Part shown: positions 23,327-37,169 of the stretch, piece by piece
Layout of the letters: the number at the start of each line of letters is the position of its first letter
Numbering within the stretch: the first letter of the stretch is position 1
Made by a program: the position numbers and the translations under genes
Origin: Boswellia sacra
Lineage: Eukaryota > Streptophyta > Magnoliopsida > Sapindales > Burseraceae
Direction of reading: 5' to 3'
Assembly: GCA_013180625.2 (NCBI GenBank)
Contig: SNVD02000390.1
Coordinates: 62,001 to 126,000, forward strand
Length of the DNA: 64,000 nucleotides
The notes under the pieces: model-generated
Seen by the model: only the letters and a program-made list of their open reading frames with translations
The model's database searches: none
Told to the model about the DNA's origin: nothing

Positions 23327-25244
23327 TGATGATGAAATAAAGATGAATGTCGAGTAATAGAAATGGCTGAAATGCCCTTAGAAGCCAAAGGAAGAAAGGT
23401 GAGAGGAAACCAGCCAAGAGTCTCAGAAACTAACACTTGACTTCAAAAAATCACAGAAATTAATCCAGCAGGAATCTAATGATGAATCATATACTGTTGC
23501 GAAGCCACAGATGTTTAGTTTTCATAAGGTTTTTTGAATCGCAAATCAAAGTTGAACTCAAAGAGTTATGCACGATCGAATAGCTGAAGGTCAAAAGAGG
23601 CTACACTGAAAAAAATGCAAAATTGAAGGGTCCGACAGTCTTCTAATAGCTGGCCTACTGTTGTCCCTTCAATTTTGAAAAATTTCACCACCAACCTTCC
23701 TTTTTCATCCTCTTCCTTCCTTTTTTAATTTCAGCCCTCAACTATATAAACCCCCCTCCTTCTCACTTTCCAACACACATCAAATTCATCTCTTCTCCCT
23801 ATTGAAGACACACTTGAGAATTCAAGGAGTTTCTTCTAGTTTAAAGTTTTCGTGCATTTTATATTGCTTTAACCCAAAAAGGGTACATCCTGAGAGTAGT
23901 TCTCTCTTCTCCCTGCTCCTTTCTTATTCATTTTTTTCTTTTTTGCTTTAGAATAAGCATATCTAGGTTTATTTATGCTTAGAAAAAGCATGTTTAGGAT
24001 TTATTTAAATGCTTAGAACCATGTTTGCGGTTATTATGAATTATTCTAACTCTTGTTTATTTTGCGAGATGGATAAACATGTCGTGGTAAGTCTGCTTTC
24101 CTTTCTTTATTTAGAAACATTTTAAGAGTTTTTTTTTTCTTTGCGAATACTTAGAATCATGCTAAAGAGCACATAATTAGAATCATGCTTGGAAGACTTA
24201 TAATTGATTTTTGAAGTATGCTAGAAAATAGCATAGAATAGGTAAGAATTACCTTGTTTACCCTTGAATGCTAGAATTGGGTTAGAATAGCCATGTTTGA
24301 TCTTGATAGATACGATTAGGCTAGAAATGCCATGATCCACTATAAATTGTTATTAATTATGCTAGAAAAGCAATGGGTAGAATTGCCATGCTAGAATTAT
24401 CAAATCTAGGTCAAGAGTGCCGTGATTCTAAATTATAGCCTTGTATTGAATTCTAATTGTTTGATTGATTTTATTTTGAATATACTATGTTCAAAAGTAA
24501 AAGTGTGTGATACCATAAAGTGATGGTAGACTCACATTGACGGTGAGGGACCATTACTTATAATGATAATTGAATGTATGTATGAATGAGATGAATATGT
24601 ATAAAGAGGCTTGATCAACATGGAATAGACTCACATATGGTGGTGAGAAATTCTTTATTTATCAATCTCAAATTGATTGATTATTGAATATATGATTTGC
24701 ATGAAAATACTCTGTATGAAATATTTTATATCATTGAATATTTGAAGTGTTTAGAAGTAGAATTTATTTTATTGTTGAAGAGCAATGTAATCCTTTCCCC
24801 TTTCCCTTATGTTTAAAAGAAATGTAACTATATTCTTGTTCCTCTTTCTTTGTATAAATATACTACTTTTTTTATTGAATATCACCTAACATGCTTAAAG
24901 AAGATAAAATTGGAAATGGGTGCAAAAAATAGATGACTTAAGCGGACTATATAATAACATGAGTTATTCTTATTTGTTATACCATGGTGGAGGCCAGATT
25001 TTGATCCGGACGAGGTGAATGGCTCATACCTAACTTCATGAACCCATCTCTAAAGGGATGGGGACAGTTTAGGTCCTCAAGCAAGGGATTAGATTGCCTC
25101 CGTTCATTCCCATTTGAATAATTGGGTGGTGACTCTATTTCTCTAGAAATGCCCATGGCTCATTTGTGTTCCCTTAAGTCTTGAAAGAGGCATTGACACA
25201 GTGTCATGGTTGCAAACATTTTGACGGGATAAAAGCTCTGTTCA
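23327..25244 (+). repeat. 5' LTR of Tat-type Ty3/Gypsy element D (start approximate)
   Basis: The right end is fixed by the primer-binding site at 25248. The left end is a guess: a TGATGATGAAA at 23327 is the nearest plausible TG start. A CTATATAAACCCCCC box near 23742 with a pyrimidine-rich stretch after it looks like the LTR promoter. The region is about 1.9 kb and noncoding. The 3' LTR would lie beyond the window, so it cannot be used to define the ends. Confidence 0.55.
23743..23750 (+). promoter_or_regulatory. Probable TATA box of the element D LTR
   Basis: CTATATAAACC followed by a C/T-rich leader, about 1.5 kb before the primer-binding site. Confidence 0.45.
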
Positions 25245-25247
25245 TAG

Positions 25248-25265
25248 TGGCAACTCCACTAAGGA
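25248..25265 (+). other. Primer-binding site of element D (tRNA-Arg type)
   Basis: TGGCAACTCCACTAAGGA resembles the TGGCGACTC-GCTGGGGA primer site of Ogre/Tat elements, with several G-to-A changes. Confidence 0.65.
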
Positions 25266-25999
25266 TAAAAAAAGTTGATTTCAATTGAGATACCAAATTC
25301 TAATACCTCATGTTGATATTTTAAGTCCTTGCATCACTACCCTTTGCACACAATGAGCATGAGTTACCTAAACTACCCATGTGGCATTGGCATGAGAAGT
25401 CTTTAGGTCCTTAGATGACTCATATTGGTGTCACCACCTTTAAGCACGTACCATTGATTTGGTATAAAAAGAGACTGGCCCAAGGGGGCATCTCTCGCTC
25501 GAAGGAGCCCAGACCATTGGACCCTTAAGATTAAAGCCCATGCAAATGAATCTAGAAATTTTAAATAGGATGAATATCCAAAACCTATATTGAAATCCAT
25601 GTATATAGATGTAAATTCCCCATAATTAGAATAACATCAACTCAAACCTTATGGAACTGTGAACGAATGCCACATGTCAAGTTGCCCAAAAAAACAAAAT
25701 GGGGGCCTGTGCTAGGAGTTAAGGTTGCTTTGACGTTTAAAAACCATGTTATGATAATCATAGAGAATCCAACATCAACTTAAATGTTAGAGTTAGGAGA
25801 GAGAATCTTGCATTCCCACATCCCATGATGATGACTTGGGAATGAGGCCAAAAATCTTAGAAAAAGAGACTCGACCTACGTGTGTGGGAGAAATAAAGTT
25901 GGAAGGTTGAAAGAATGTTTGTGCCCTTTTTTAAGCATGCATCATATCATGCATGCATGCATGGCATTAACACCTTTGCTTTGTAGCCACCATGGCTTA

Positions 26000-27387
26000 G
26001 ATTTGACGAGATGGTTGTTTGACAAGACAACAGGAATCAGTTGCTGAAATGATCACACCTAACAACAACAATGCTGAGATGGCTTAAATGCAAGCTAACA
26101 TCACCGTTCTATAACAATAAATAGCCCAACTTGTAGAACTCATACATAATGGGCTTAGCCACACAAACTAACCAACACCTAAGGAAAATGGTGGTAATGA
26201 TGTTGAGACTAGCCAAGGTAGAGATAGGGGGAAAGGCCCAGCCAACCAAGATGATCCTAAACCAGTCAAGCAGTTGGCCACAGACATGGAGAAGGTCCAA
26301 TTCCTCTTGAAGAAGAAGGGACTGAAAGTAGTTGAAGACCTAGACATCATCTTGCTCATTGGGGCAATGATTTACCTCTAAAATTTTGCATGCTAGACTT
26401 GCCCAAGTTTAATGGAGAGGGCAACCTGAAGACTCACTTGAGATAGTATGTTGCTATCATGGCCACCAGTCCTTTGTCAAAGGAGTATATCTTGAAGTAC
26501 TTCATACTATCCCCAGAAGATGATGTAATAGTATGATACCATGATCTCCCTAAAAGAGTTCAAAAGGATTGGGAAGAACTATCCGACTAGTCATGTAACA
26601 GTATCGTCACAATACCCAACTAGGGGTAACCTTAAGGGATTTGGAGACTACTCGTTAGAAGCGGAATGAGACTTTTTTGGAGTACCTAGTTTGTTGGACG
26701 GCCAAAGCTGCCAAGATGACCATGAGGCCTGTGGAGAAGGACCAGGTCCATATGGTGATAAATTGAGGCTATGCTGTCATCAATAATAGAGTTGTGGGTT
26801 TCCCAACCAAAACATTTGAAGACTTGTATGACTCGAGCATCCAAGTAGAAGATTTGGAGGCCAAGAAGGAAAGAAGCAGCAAAAGTTACCTAGAAGAAAT
26901 CAGGAGCAATGTCGAGGTGAAATTAGTAGCCCAACAAAGGAAATTTAGTTATTTGGGAAAACCACTGTTGAAGATCTTTGCAAGATTGAGAGTCGAAGGG
27001 ATATTGCAGCCACTACCACCAAGAGAGCTTCCAAATCCATTGCCAAGGAACTACAGGCATCATGAGAAGTATGAATTCGACAAAGTGACTAGTCACAAGA
27101 CTGATGATTGCCCTCATCTTCACCATGAGATCCAAGGCTTGATCGATAAGGGCTAGATTCTCGACCTAAAGATGCAAGAGCCCAACACAAGAAGCAATCC
27201 GTTATCCAACTACAATCGGGTACCTTCTCTATTGACCAACATGATTGGATTGGGCTTAATCGAGTAGTAAGTCATGAATTCTATTGAGCAAAGTAGATCT
27301 AGCAAGGTTGAGAAAGCCAAGAGAAGGAAGAAGTCCAAGCTTGAGCAACAAGAAGGATCCACTAGAAAGGTGGTCGCAAAGAAGAAG
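26000..27387 (+). pseudogene. Tat-type gag-pol polyprotein, part 1 (gag)
   Basis: The translation contains LPKFNGEGN (about 26400), KEYILKYF, a long helix-rich part, LRVEGILQPLPPRELPNPLPRN (about 26985) and a degenerate Cys-His segment ending HKTDDCPHLHHEIQGLIDKG (about 27090-27155). These are the landmarks of Tat/Ogre gag between capsid and protease. The usual first Cys and His of the knuckle are Tyr and Asp. Many in-frame stops occur upstream. At 27387 the frame is cut by the CACTA element and resumes at 35586 in phase. Confidence 0.8.
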
Positions 27388-27399
27388 CACAAGAAAAAA

Positions 27400-27800
27400 G
27401 TTCATATTTGACGGTTTTTGGCCGTCAAATAAATATATATTTGGCAGTTTCAGAACTGCAACCAATGACACTGACAAATATAGTCAATTTGGCGATCGAT
27501 CAACCTGCCAAATATGCACTTGAGCATACTTGCATAAAAGAGATAAGCATATATCTCCTAACGAGGTTGATTTAATATCCATATTTGTCACTTTTGGTCT
27601 TTATGTGCATATATATGTATATATATTTGTCACATATAATTTTGAATTTTTTTATATTTGACAGTTTTTAGCCGACAAATATGATTGATTAAAATGTTTT
27701 AAAAAATACTTGACGGCTTTTAGCCGCCAAGTATAATGTAGAAAAATTAAAAATAATAATATTTGGCAATTCAGTATCCACCAAGTAGTATATATAAATA
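27400..27800. repeat. Subterminal inverted motifs of CACTA copy 1
   Basis: Short palindromic units built on TTTGACGG / CCGTCAAA and TTGGCAGTTT occur several times within 400 bases of the left end (27408-27427, 27445-27460, 27655-27675, 27708-27735). In characterised CACTA elements such motifs bind the transposase. Confidence 0.6.
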
Positions 27801-30800
27801 TAAATATATTATATATATAATATGGTTCTTTTTTTTTTTAGTTTAAAATCTGTTTCTTTTAGGAATTAAACCAATCCTTACAATCAACATAAAAATAAAC
27901 TTCAAAATCAATCAACAAAACAATGAAGTAAAATTAATAGCACCTAGAGAAATAGCAACAAGAAGAAGAGCAGTGTTACACTATGGAGAAATAGCATACA
28001 AGAATAAGAGAAATTAAAATAATGGAAATATAATTATACTTAGCTTTAAGTTAGAAAGCATCATGAAAGGAGTGCAATTCCTTCTGCTTTTTTGTCAAGG
28101 CAAATAAAACATTGAGATACTTTTACAAACCAAACAAAGAAAAGAACAACAGTACCCACTACGTATTGCTATCATTTATAGTAAAGTACTAGAAAGATAT
28201 ATCTTTAGAAAAAGGGTGTTTTGAAGTCAAATATAATTGGATAGTGGTTAACTTCGCACCACAATATTGATAACATGCAAGCAGATAGGGTCTATTAAAA
28301 GATAGGCAATAAGGGAATAGGATAAAAGAAATAGCCAAGGTCTTGAACGATCATCAAATGCCCCAATAAAGCATCAACAATTTAAACAATTAACAAGAGG
28401 GTACTTTCACAATGGTAGTAAAAAAAGAAGATTGTTCAACATAAAATTAAAGCTAGAGAAACTGTCACCTCTAAATTTATTTGTTGCAACATCAAGATTT
28501 CCAAGGAGCTCAAATGAAGGTTTTTTTTTTCCCCTACAATTAATATTGACAGCAAGAGCAACAAGAATGAGGAAGAATACCATTTAACATCCTAAATAAC
28601 ATAATGTATAAAACCTATAAGCTATCATTAAATTGTAATTTATATTTTAGTACCAACAAAGCAACTATCATAAGGAACAATACCATTTAACATACCAAAT
28701 AACATTATGCATAAAACCTATGAGAAGCTACCATTAAATTGTAAATCGTTTTAGAGTGACAAGAATAATTTTCACCAAACCATAGATAAGCAATGGCAAG
28801 GAAAAAGAAGAAATCATAATACAAGAAACCCAACAGATAAAGCTCCAATCACCTCCTTTTTTGTTTCCAGGCTCCCTCGACAACTTTCATCTTAGCAATG
28901 AAATTATTATCATCAATCCTGGTCAAGCAACAAACTACATCAATGCTTATAATATAAAAGCCTGGTTTTTCTCTGTTTCTGGTTCTCATTGTTACTTTCA
29001 TGGCAAATAACGTTTGACACATCAAAGTCAAGGAATTACATTCTTCAAAATTCAAAATATTCATATAACACCTAACATTATCTTTTCAATAATAAACAAA
29101 TTAACTGAAAAGTATACCATTCAAATTACTTCGTCCTCCCAAAATACTAAAACAATACACTGCATATATCTTAAAACTCCAGCTGTAGTGGCATTAACAT
29201 GCCAAAATAGGTATTAGATACATTTCATAACTATAGGTACCCAGCAAACTCTAGTAAAATCTTTTGGCAAGAGTTTTAACGATCAAGAAGCAAGTCTGTG
29301 AAAATATATGCAATATTTCAATTAAGTAATAAGAAAAAGTCAATTTTGATATACTAGATTTCATTTATATAACAACAAGGTGTAGTATGTGCAATATACA
29401 TATGTTCTATTAAGATCTTAACATGCAAAATGTTGATATTTCAAATTACCTGGACAGGAAGTATATAAACAAATAAAGCACACCTGTTGTCCCAAGCGTT
29501 ATAGATGCACATTTTGCTTCTTTCGCAATATCGACAAAAGAAAGGTCTGTTGCATCATAACCTTAACGATTCTCATGTTAAGACTTCTCAGCTTGACTTC
29601 CTAACAAGATACCAGAGCAAATACATGCAATTCAGTCATTAAAAGTTATCAAAATTCTCAAAATTTTAAGTTAAAAAGCAATAAATAACTTAATAAATCC
29701 AATATTGTTTGCAATATGTTTTTAGCAAATTATGAGATTAATTTAAAGTACTTGCGTAATTTGCAACTTCTGCAAATCGGCAATCATGAAACCAATGGCC
29801 TTTCAGGAATAGCTTAAGTAATAGTTTATCATTATCTTCCATTTACATAAGCTTAATCCTTATCCAATTGTAAGTTTGATTTAAGTAATAGTTTGGTTGT
29901 TGAGGTTTGAGTGGCGGGTTGGTGGTACTTTTTGAATCGGTGAACGTGGTCATTGATGAACCATATCTGTAGCTATGAGGAGGGGGAGGTAGGAAGGAAA
30001 AAGGAGAGAAAAGGGAATGGCGAATAAGCTAGTTCATTATGTGTAGCTTTCTAACTACTTTTACTCTTAAAAGGTTTAATAGCGGTTACTTTGAGACTTT
30101 TTACGACATTGGGTGCTAACACAGAATCAGACCTTTTTTCTTTTCTTTAATTTCTACACAAGTATTACTCCCCTCCCAAGATTATTTTATTTAATTTTAC
30201 ATTAATAACAAATTTATTGATTTTTTAGATAATTCAGGAGTGGTAGTTAAATTCAAACCCTTTTGAAGGCTTGACAATATAATTACTTTCTGGAAGTGAA
30301 GCAATTTCATACCCTTCTAAATTCTAACTCTGCCTAATTAGTCTTTACCTTTGTTGGGTGAGCATGTCACTAGCTTTATTTCTCTTAATAGTCATATTAT
30401 ATAATATAGCTAAGGATTAAATAGCCACCAAAGAAAAGTTACATAAGTTGTGCATTTACAATTAAATTAAGCAAGAGAGAATTATAATTTCATTCATGAA
30501 ATCTTTATTGAAAAAGAATTTGACCTCTCCATAATTTGTGCATTAGCTGAGTTCTTTTCTTTCATTAAATTCATTTAATTTCATATTGTTTGATGTCTCT
30601 CATAGATAATAAAAAAGAAAACAAAAGAAACCAACTCTGAGGGCCATTCAGTCTAGTTATAGTTGAAGATCATTACATTAATAAATTATACCTAAATATC
30701 TACAGGTGGTGGGTGGTTTTGCAACTCAAATCCAACGTGACATAACCTTCTTTTCTTTGACTAAAAGTTGCTTTCTCTTTTTATAGTGCCTCGGCAGCTC

Positions 30801-33800
30801 AGTTGTTACCAGATTCAACATACAACACAACACGATAGAGCAAATTAAACATTACTTCTTATCATGTTAACAATGACATGAAGCAAATTAACATAAAGAA
30901 AATAATGCAAAAACTAAAAACCCAGAACAACCAAATTGTCTACACGGAAAGCCTCAAGTATGTGGAGAGCCAACCCGAAGTCAGATAAATGTGAGAAAGA
31001 AATCGTTAATGGCAAACGTTATCCACCAAAAAATGCATGTATTTTCTCTAAGTCAAAGCATGCCTGCATCATCGTTAGCTAATTAATATAAATTATATAA
31101 TTGATGAGAGATGCCAAATGGGCTATCCCATGCATTGATTATTAATACCAAATGGCACAAAGCACCATTGTTACTATTTCTAACTTTTGAATATTAAAAC
31201 AGAAATTAATGCAAGCAACGGAAGTTAGATAGTGTTATTATATTTAATTAAATTAACCATGCCAAAGATTGCTTTAAAGGCATAGTAAATTAATCATGAA
31301 TCAGTTACTCTTAATATTAAAGCAATCAAACTTGGCTTGTTTTCTTAATTTTCAAATTTTAATTTCTTTTTATTTTTCACCCCATTTCTTATAATATTTT
31401 CCCTTTTTGATGAATTATTTTTTTTATAAATTTTCATAATTTTTTATCCTCATAAGGCCTTAATCAGTTAAATCCTAATATTATATATCACATATATAAT
31501 TTCTCTATTATTTTCACAAAGTTCGTTTTCGTTTAGCTCAAACAAAACTCTTATATAAAACCTCATCATTTTCAAGCAGATGAAAATACATATATGGGTA
31601 ATATTAAATTGTATTTTCCTCAAAAAATTGTATTAAATAATTAAAATAGCTAGTATTTAACATCAAAAGAAAAAAATTTCATGTTAATGGATTATTTTAT
31701 TATTATGTTTTTCTATCATAAATTTTAATTATTATCTAACATATACATACGTACATGTGTGTATATATTATATGTATATATAAATTCTATAATATCTCTT
31801 CCAATATCTACTTTAAAAAAAATTATACTACAATTCGAGTCATATCTTCTGTTTAATTTGGTTTTACGAGGATTAATATATCAATTTAAAAATAGAGAAA
31901 TATAAGAGCCACATGACACGAAGCCATAATAGAGCCACTTGCACAACATAGACACTAAGATGATTCTTTTCCTCTCACTGTCACTTGCATCCTTTCCCTT
32001 GCATTTATTTTAATTTTTTTTGGTAGGCTACGTGATATGATCTTTTTATTCAAACTAATAAAAAAATAAATAAATGTGTTTTCTTAGGGATGCTGCATTA
32101 ACAAAATAAATAAATGATACATTTCATTCTATAGGCTCTAGCATCTAATAAATCAATGAATTTATGCATAAATAACCAAGCAAATATAGCTTAATAAGAT
32201 TAAACAATCACTGATTTCAACAAAATATATATCAATAAACTAAGATCAACCAACCTTCTTCAAGAATCTAGCACCAAATGCTCTTTTGACCTTTAATAGC
32301 TTTTTAACTCGATCATTCAAAATTGGTTGCCCTTAGGATATTTTGCTCTCACTCTAAGTGCTTCTGTCATAACAATAAAGGATGCACGATAAATCCTAAG
32401 TAAACACAAAATTTTCCATCATTCAGATTCCATTGACCATGAAGTAGAATTGAGGCTGTTACAACTCTTTCATTCGTATGCTTATATAATCAACTAATAA
32501 ATATATTGCTATTAAAATTAATCTCTTATCTTTATTATTTTTAAATTTCACGTCTGTCGGGGCAAGATTGGACCTAAAATGACTACACTGATCATGGAAT
32601 TACATTTAGGTAAAATTATGATGAAGTTCTCTAAGTGAAAACATGGATAAGCACTTAGAACTTACAACTGGATGTGACAACATTTTGGTAATAGCTTCAC
32701 CAGACTGGCCTTTGAATCATCATACCTTCATCTTTTACAAGAGGTAGTGGCTTGGCTTGGGAATTGATGCTATCTAAAGGCTACCAATCTTGTCTCAAGA
32801 AACTTGAGCAACACACCAATATTTGATGTACCAGTGGAGGTCTGCTGTGATTTCAACTATTGTGGTTCGTCTAATCCTAAAAATTTAAGTGTAGCAGCCA
32901 ACAAATTAGCCTGATGCATATATTATGCCAACTCTACCTTTAAACATAGCAAATGATACATTATTTTAGGCTCATTCTGGGTAGATCGCTTGTAATTATC
33001 TTTCAAGAAACAACTGAGTCCCCCATAAACATCATGATATGTAGGAAAAAAACACATTAGCATTCATTATCTATATAGATGATGAAAACACATGCAAATG
33101 ATGAAGCTACATTGTCTTTGTCAAGCAAAAGCTACACATAGGCACTCAAGGACAAATAAGCAAAACAAGTGAATGAAAGCTAACAGTTAAAGGTAAAGCT
33201 AGTTTCTTTTCAAAACCTCAACAACCAAACAAATTATATAACAATAATTCAATTGAATTAAGCGAAAGTGAATGAAACCCAGTTGAGATAAAGCAACAAA
33301 TAAGCACCTTAGAGATAATTTTCAAGTCAAAATTGTTGAAATGTTCAGGCAGTAATCTTTGCAACATAGCTTTGGTTGTTGACTTTTGAATTGATCACAT
33401 ATAAACCAAAATCCATGACACACAAGGTGAAAAACATGAGGACAAAACACAATGCAAAAGGCCAATCTGCAATGAAGTTGATACAAGAATGCTTAAAATT
33501 GTTTTGGAACAAAACTTATGATATCATTAACATTAAAGTAAACATATACTGAAAACTTTTTTTTTTCTTTCAAGAAAATAATAATCAGTGCACTATCATG
33601 GAGTCCTTTATTAAGCATTCACAGAGGTTTAGTTCTCAGGAAATTTAAACCATGCATAAATATAAAGTATAGAAATTTCAATGAGTCAAGCCTAATAAAT
33701 TCATAAAATTATAAGAAAAATGCATTAGAAAGGTAAAACTAAGCAACTGAACAAGTTTCTATACATACCAGATTAATAAAGCATGGAACCTGAGTAAATA

Positions 33801-35400
33801 AAATCAGAGAATCTCCTGTGTCATTCTTATATTTTTAATTTTATGAGATGCTCACATTAAATATTTTTAGGTCAAAGTTTAAGAAGTCATAGGCTGTAAA
33901 AAAATTAAACCTTCAATATCATCATATTACTATAATCAATAAGATTATTAAAATAAAAGAGTATACCAACCTACAATTATCTAATTAATCTTTCCTTTTG
34001 AGTTCCCTTTTTCGTAACCTTTGAATAGCTCATAATTTATCTCGCAAGGACTTTTGCACCACAAATTTAAACCTTGATCACATGCATGTTATTTCTAGAT
34101 CCAAGAAGCAAACCAAATGATCAAATTTCATTTCGAGCCATGTGAAACACATATCACATTCAAATTCCAATAAAAAATGAAATGTTTATCAATTCCATTA
34201 AAAAAAGATTAATTTTTTCCAACAAAGTATAAGCAAGCTACTCAAACGAGCCAACCTTCGTTTTTCTTTTCTCTTTTCTCCACCGAGACAAAGCATCGAC
34301 TTTCCCAGTTTTTCATAACTCCATTCCAAAAAAAAAAAAAAAATTCTCAAGTTTTTGCAGTATATTACTGCCAAATCTGGAGATAGCCCTAGGTTTAGGT
34401 CAAGATTATGCTTGCTACCTGCACAAAAAAATCATTCAAACACCAATTTAGCAAAATAGGTGTCTTGTTGTTTTTATAGAAGAAAATTGTTATATGCTAT
34501 GCAGGCCATCAGTATCACATTATACGTACATTGATTATCCTACGCAAAGATCATCTCCCTTTCATATGTACTTCACTCAAAGTTGGTAACCGCCTCCTTT
34601 CCATTACACCCAAGAAAGACATAAATATACTTCAAACATAAATTCAGATAAAAAAAGCTAAAATAATTTCCTTCGCTGCCCCATAATTGAAATTAAATTG
34701 CGTATAGTCACATCCATACCTAGATACACTTGTTTCCCATAATCCTTGCACCAAAAAAATTGGCACTAAAATTATTAATAAGTAAACAATTTCCATGCCC
34801 AAAGACAAACAAAATATAAATGAAATTCAATGTCAATTGAAATCATGTAAATCAGAACTCTAAATACCTAAAAACCATCAATAAAAAGAAACAAAATGTT
34901 ACCAAATATGAGATTTTCATTTGTCAATTCTTCTACAAGACTCCTCTATATTGTGAACTCTTTGACCTCGGACCTTTCCTACTCTTCTTAACCACCCGTG
35001 ATGCTTACTGCATCACCCGTGCCTCTCATCCACCTTTTTCTTATTGCTGTTATAGCTATTGACGCTTATCAATAGTAAAATCGATCCAATTTCTAGAAGA
35101 TTGTCCCTCGCAATTCCCAAAATTGTAGTTGCGCCTCTTCGTTACTCCGCCCACAAAAAAAAACTCAAACTCCTTCCTCATGAGATCCTCATTTCGATTC
35201 CTCTTCTCGTTCTTGCCCTCACTTCTTCCGCCATCACTGACCTTTAATGGTAAAGTACCATCTTTCACAATTTAAGTGTTTTGAGCGAGGAAGTTAGTGA
35301 TTTGGGTTAGGGCAAGTTTTGCTAATAGAGGGTAAAGAAAAGATAGAAGGAAAAATTAGAACTGAAAAGAGCATATATATATACATGAGGAATGAGATAA
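27801..35400. other. Interior of CACTA copy 1
   Basis: Mostly AT-rich and noncoding. Minus-strand exon-like pieces occur near 29490-29580 (a clean open stretch ending in a GT donor), 29765-29830 and 32240-32400. None matches a family I can name. A tandem duplication of about 100 bases lies at 28575-28650 and 28678-28748. Confidence 0.45.
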
Positions 35401-35585
35401 AATTAACATTTTTGTCCCTACATAACAAAATTTGATAAACATATGATTTAGAAAAGACAAAAAGTGCCAAATATTAGTAAAATGTGGATTTGACTTCCAC
35501 ACTAGTGCTATATTTCTCACTTTTTTAAAAAACCACCAAATAAAAAGATTATAAAATGACAAATATTTAAAAAATTCTTGTAGTG

Positions 35586-35804
35586 AAGCCTAAGGAGATC
35601 ATTGAAAGGATGAAAGAAGAGCCCATCGCTTTGGCAGCCCAAATTTTCACCAAGAAAGGTGGATGGACCAACATTATAGTAAAGGGAGCCAAGCAAAGCC
35701 TAGAGCCTGGATTTGTGCATCTCAATGACTATGAGGAAGAAGAACAAGAAAAAGTAGATGAAGAAAAAGTTGAGACAGAAGATAAAGATGCATCTACCAA
35801 GGAG
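35586..35804 (+). pseudogene. Tat-type gag-pol polyprotein, part 2
   Basis: Continues in phase from 27387 (reading KKK|PKEIIERMKEEP). It is Glu-rich (a run of Glu/Lys near 35735-35790), a linker upstream of the protease. It is cut at 35805 by the solo LTR and resumes at 37170. Confidence 0.75.
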
Positions 35805-35809
35805 TCCAT

Positions 35810-37164
35810 TGACACATCCGAAAAAGGATTGTCTCCCAAGTATAGGAGTGTCGAAGTAATAAACCCGGTGAGACCTGGGTCGATCCACGAGGAAGGGGAT
35901 TTTATCGCTACAAATTATAAGCTAAGTAAATATGATATGAATGATTTGAAGATATGACAAGATAATATCAACAATAGATGAGAATAATTAAAATGCGCAA
36001 GTAAAAGAAATTAACACAATAATAATGAAAGCTAAGGTTAGGGGATCCACCCTTGATATTTCAAACAAGGATAAAAAACCCGTTTTAGTTATATGAATTA
36101 TATTTATTTCGTTACCAATATTTATACCACTTCTTGTAAATGGGATCAAGCATCTAATGTGCGAATCTCCTAATGTCGACAACAAATCAAGGTTCCTAAC
36201 TAGATTCGTGTCGGTAAGGAAGAACCATACGACATCTAGAAAGGATCCAAGCATTTGATGTGCCAATGATTGTCTACAATGGATCAAGACCTCCACTTTA
36301 CGAGTGGTGTCAAGATTGATTAAGAAAATAAATATAAATCATATAAACAACATAAGATAATGATTATTAAGCACATATTAAGGGTTAGAGAATCCTTACT
36401 CTCATATCAAGGGTTTCACCCTTTCACCTTAGCAAGAGAGAATTTAGAAAGATATTATAAGAGAAAGAACACAAATTGCAAGAAAAAGAAAATTCATTAA
36501 TAACATAAAAATACAAGAGAGAAAAACACAATAACAAGGGATCCCAGGAAAGGCCAAGATGCTCTAATGGGTCACAAGGCACATCTATTTATAGATATAT
36601 TCAGGGGCAAACTTGTCAAATTACAAAGGAATAATTGTAAATATTAGATGCACCAACTTTGACAATTGGGGTAATTAGGTGAAGCGACTTTGACCACCGA
36701 TTTTGACCTTGAATTATTGTGAATTTTAATCACATGTCTTCATGAAAGTTGTAGATATTTTCTCTCAGCTTTCTAGAACATCTTGATTCATATGATTTGG
36801 ATACGTATTCTGAGAGATATGGTCAAAATACTGAGGCATGGTCAGGCTAGGCCGAAACTGCAGATGGGTTCACTTCAAGCCCATTTTTTGTCCACTAAGA
36901 GCCCGAATTTGATGATGCTTATGAAATACAATCTTGTAGATAATTTAATCAGCTTTCCAAAATATTAATATTTGCACCATTCTGATCTATACATGGAGAG
37001 TTATGCCCATTTTACCGAACCTATAACAAAACCAAAATTAAGAGGGAGTTAATTCCAAAGATGCAAAGACTACAAATATGCTTAAGTTGAGGAATTTAAT
37101 GACACTATTAATACAATATGATGAACTAAGCTCTTATTAAACATACATATTTAAGTTTTCATCA
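35810..37164 (-). mobile_element. Athila-family solo LTR in element D
   Basis: 1355 bases of the same LTR family as elements A, B and C, in minus orientation (plus-strand ends TGACACATCC and TTCATCA). The target duplication TCCAT lies at 35805-35809 and 37165-37169. Excision rejoins the Tat linker (KES|MPSNAFTMKW). No internal sequence accompanies it, so it is a recombination scar. Confidence 0.93.
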
Positions 37165-37169
37165 TCCAT

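Larger units (their letters stand above)
27388..35585. mobile_element. CACTA (En/Spm) DNA transposon, copy 1
   Basis: 8198 bases, right end TTCTTGTAGTG (complement CACTACAAGAA), left end CACAAGAAAAAAG with a small deletion in CACTACAAG. It is flanked by AAG on both sides (27385-27387 and 35586-35588), the 3-base duplication of the superfamily. Excising it restores the Tat reading frame across the site. Subterminal repeats of TTTGACGGTTTTTGGCCGTCAAA type lie at 27406-27780, and CCAAATA/GACAAATA motifs near the right end. I recognise no transposase, so it appears non-autonomous or is coded by decayed exons. Confidence 0.88.
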
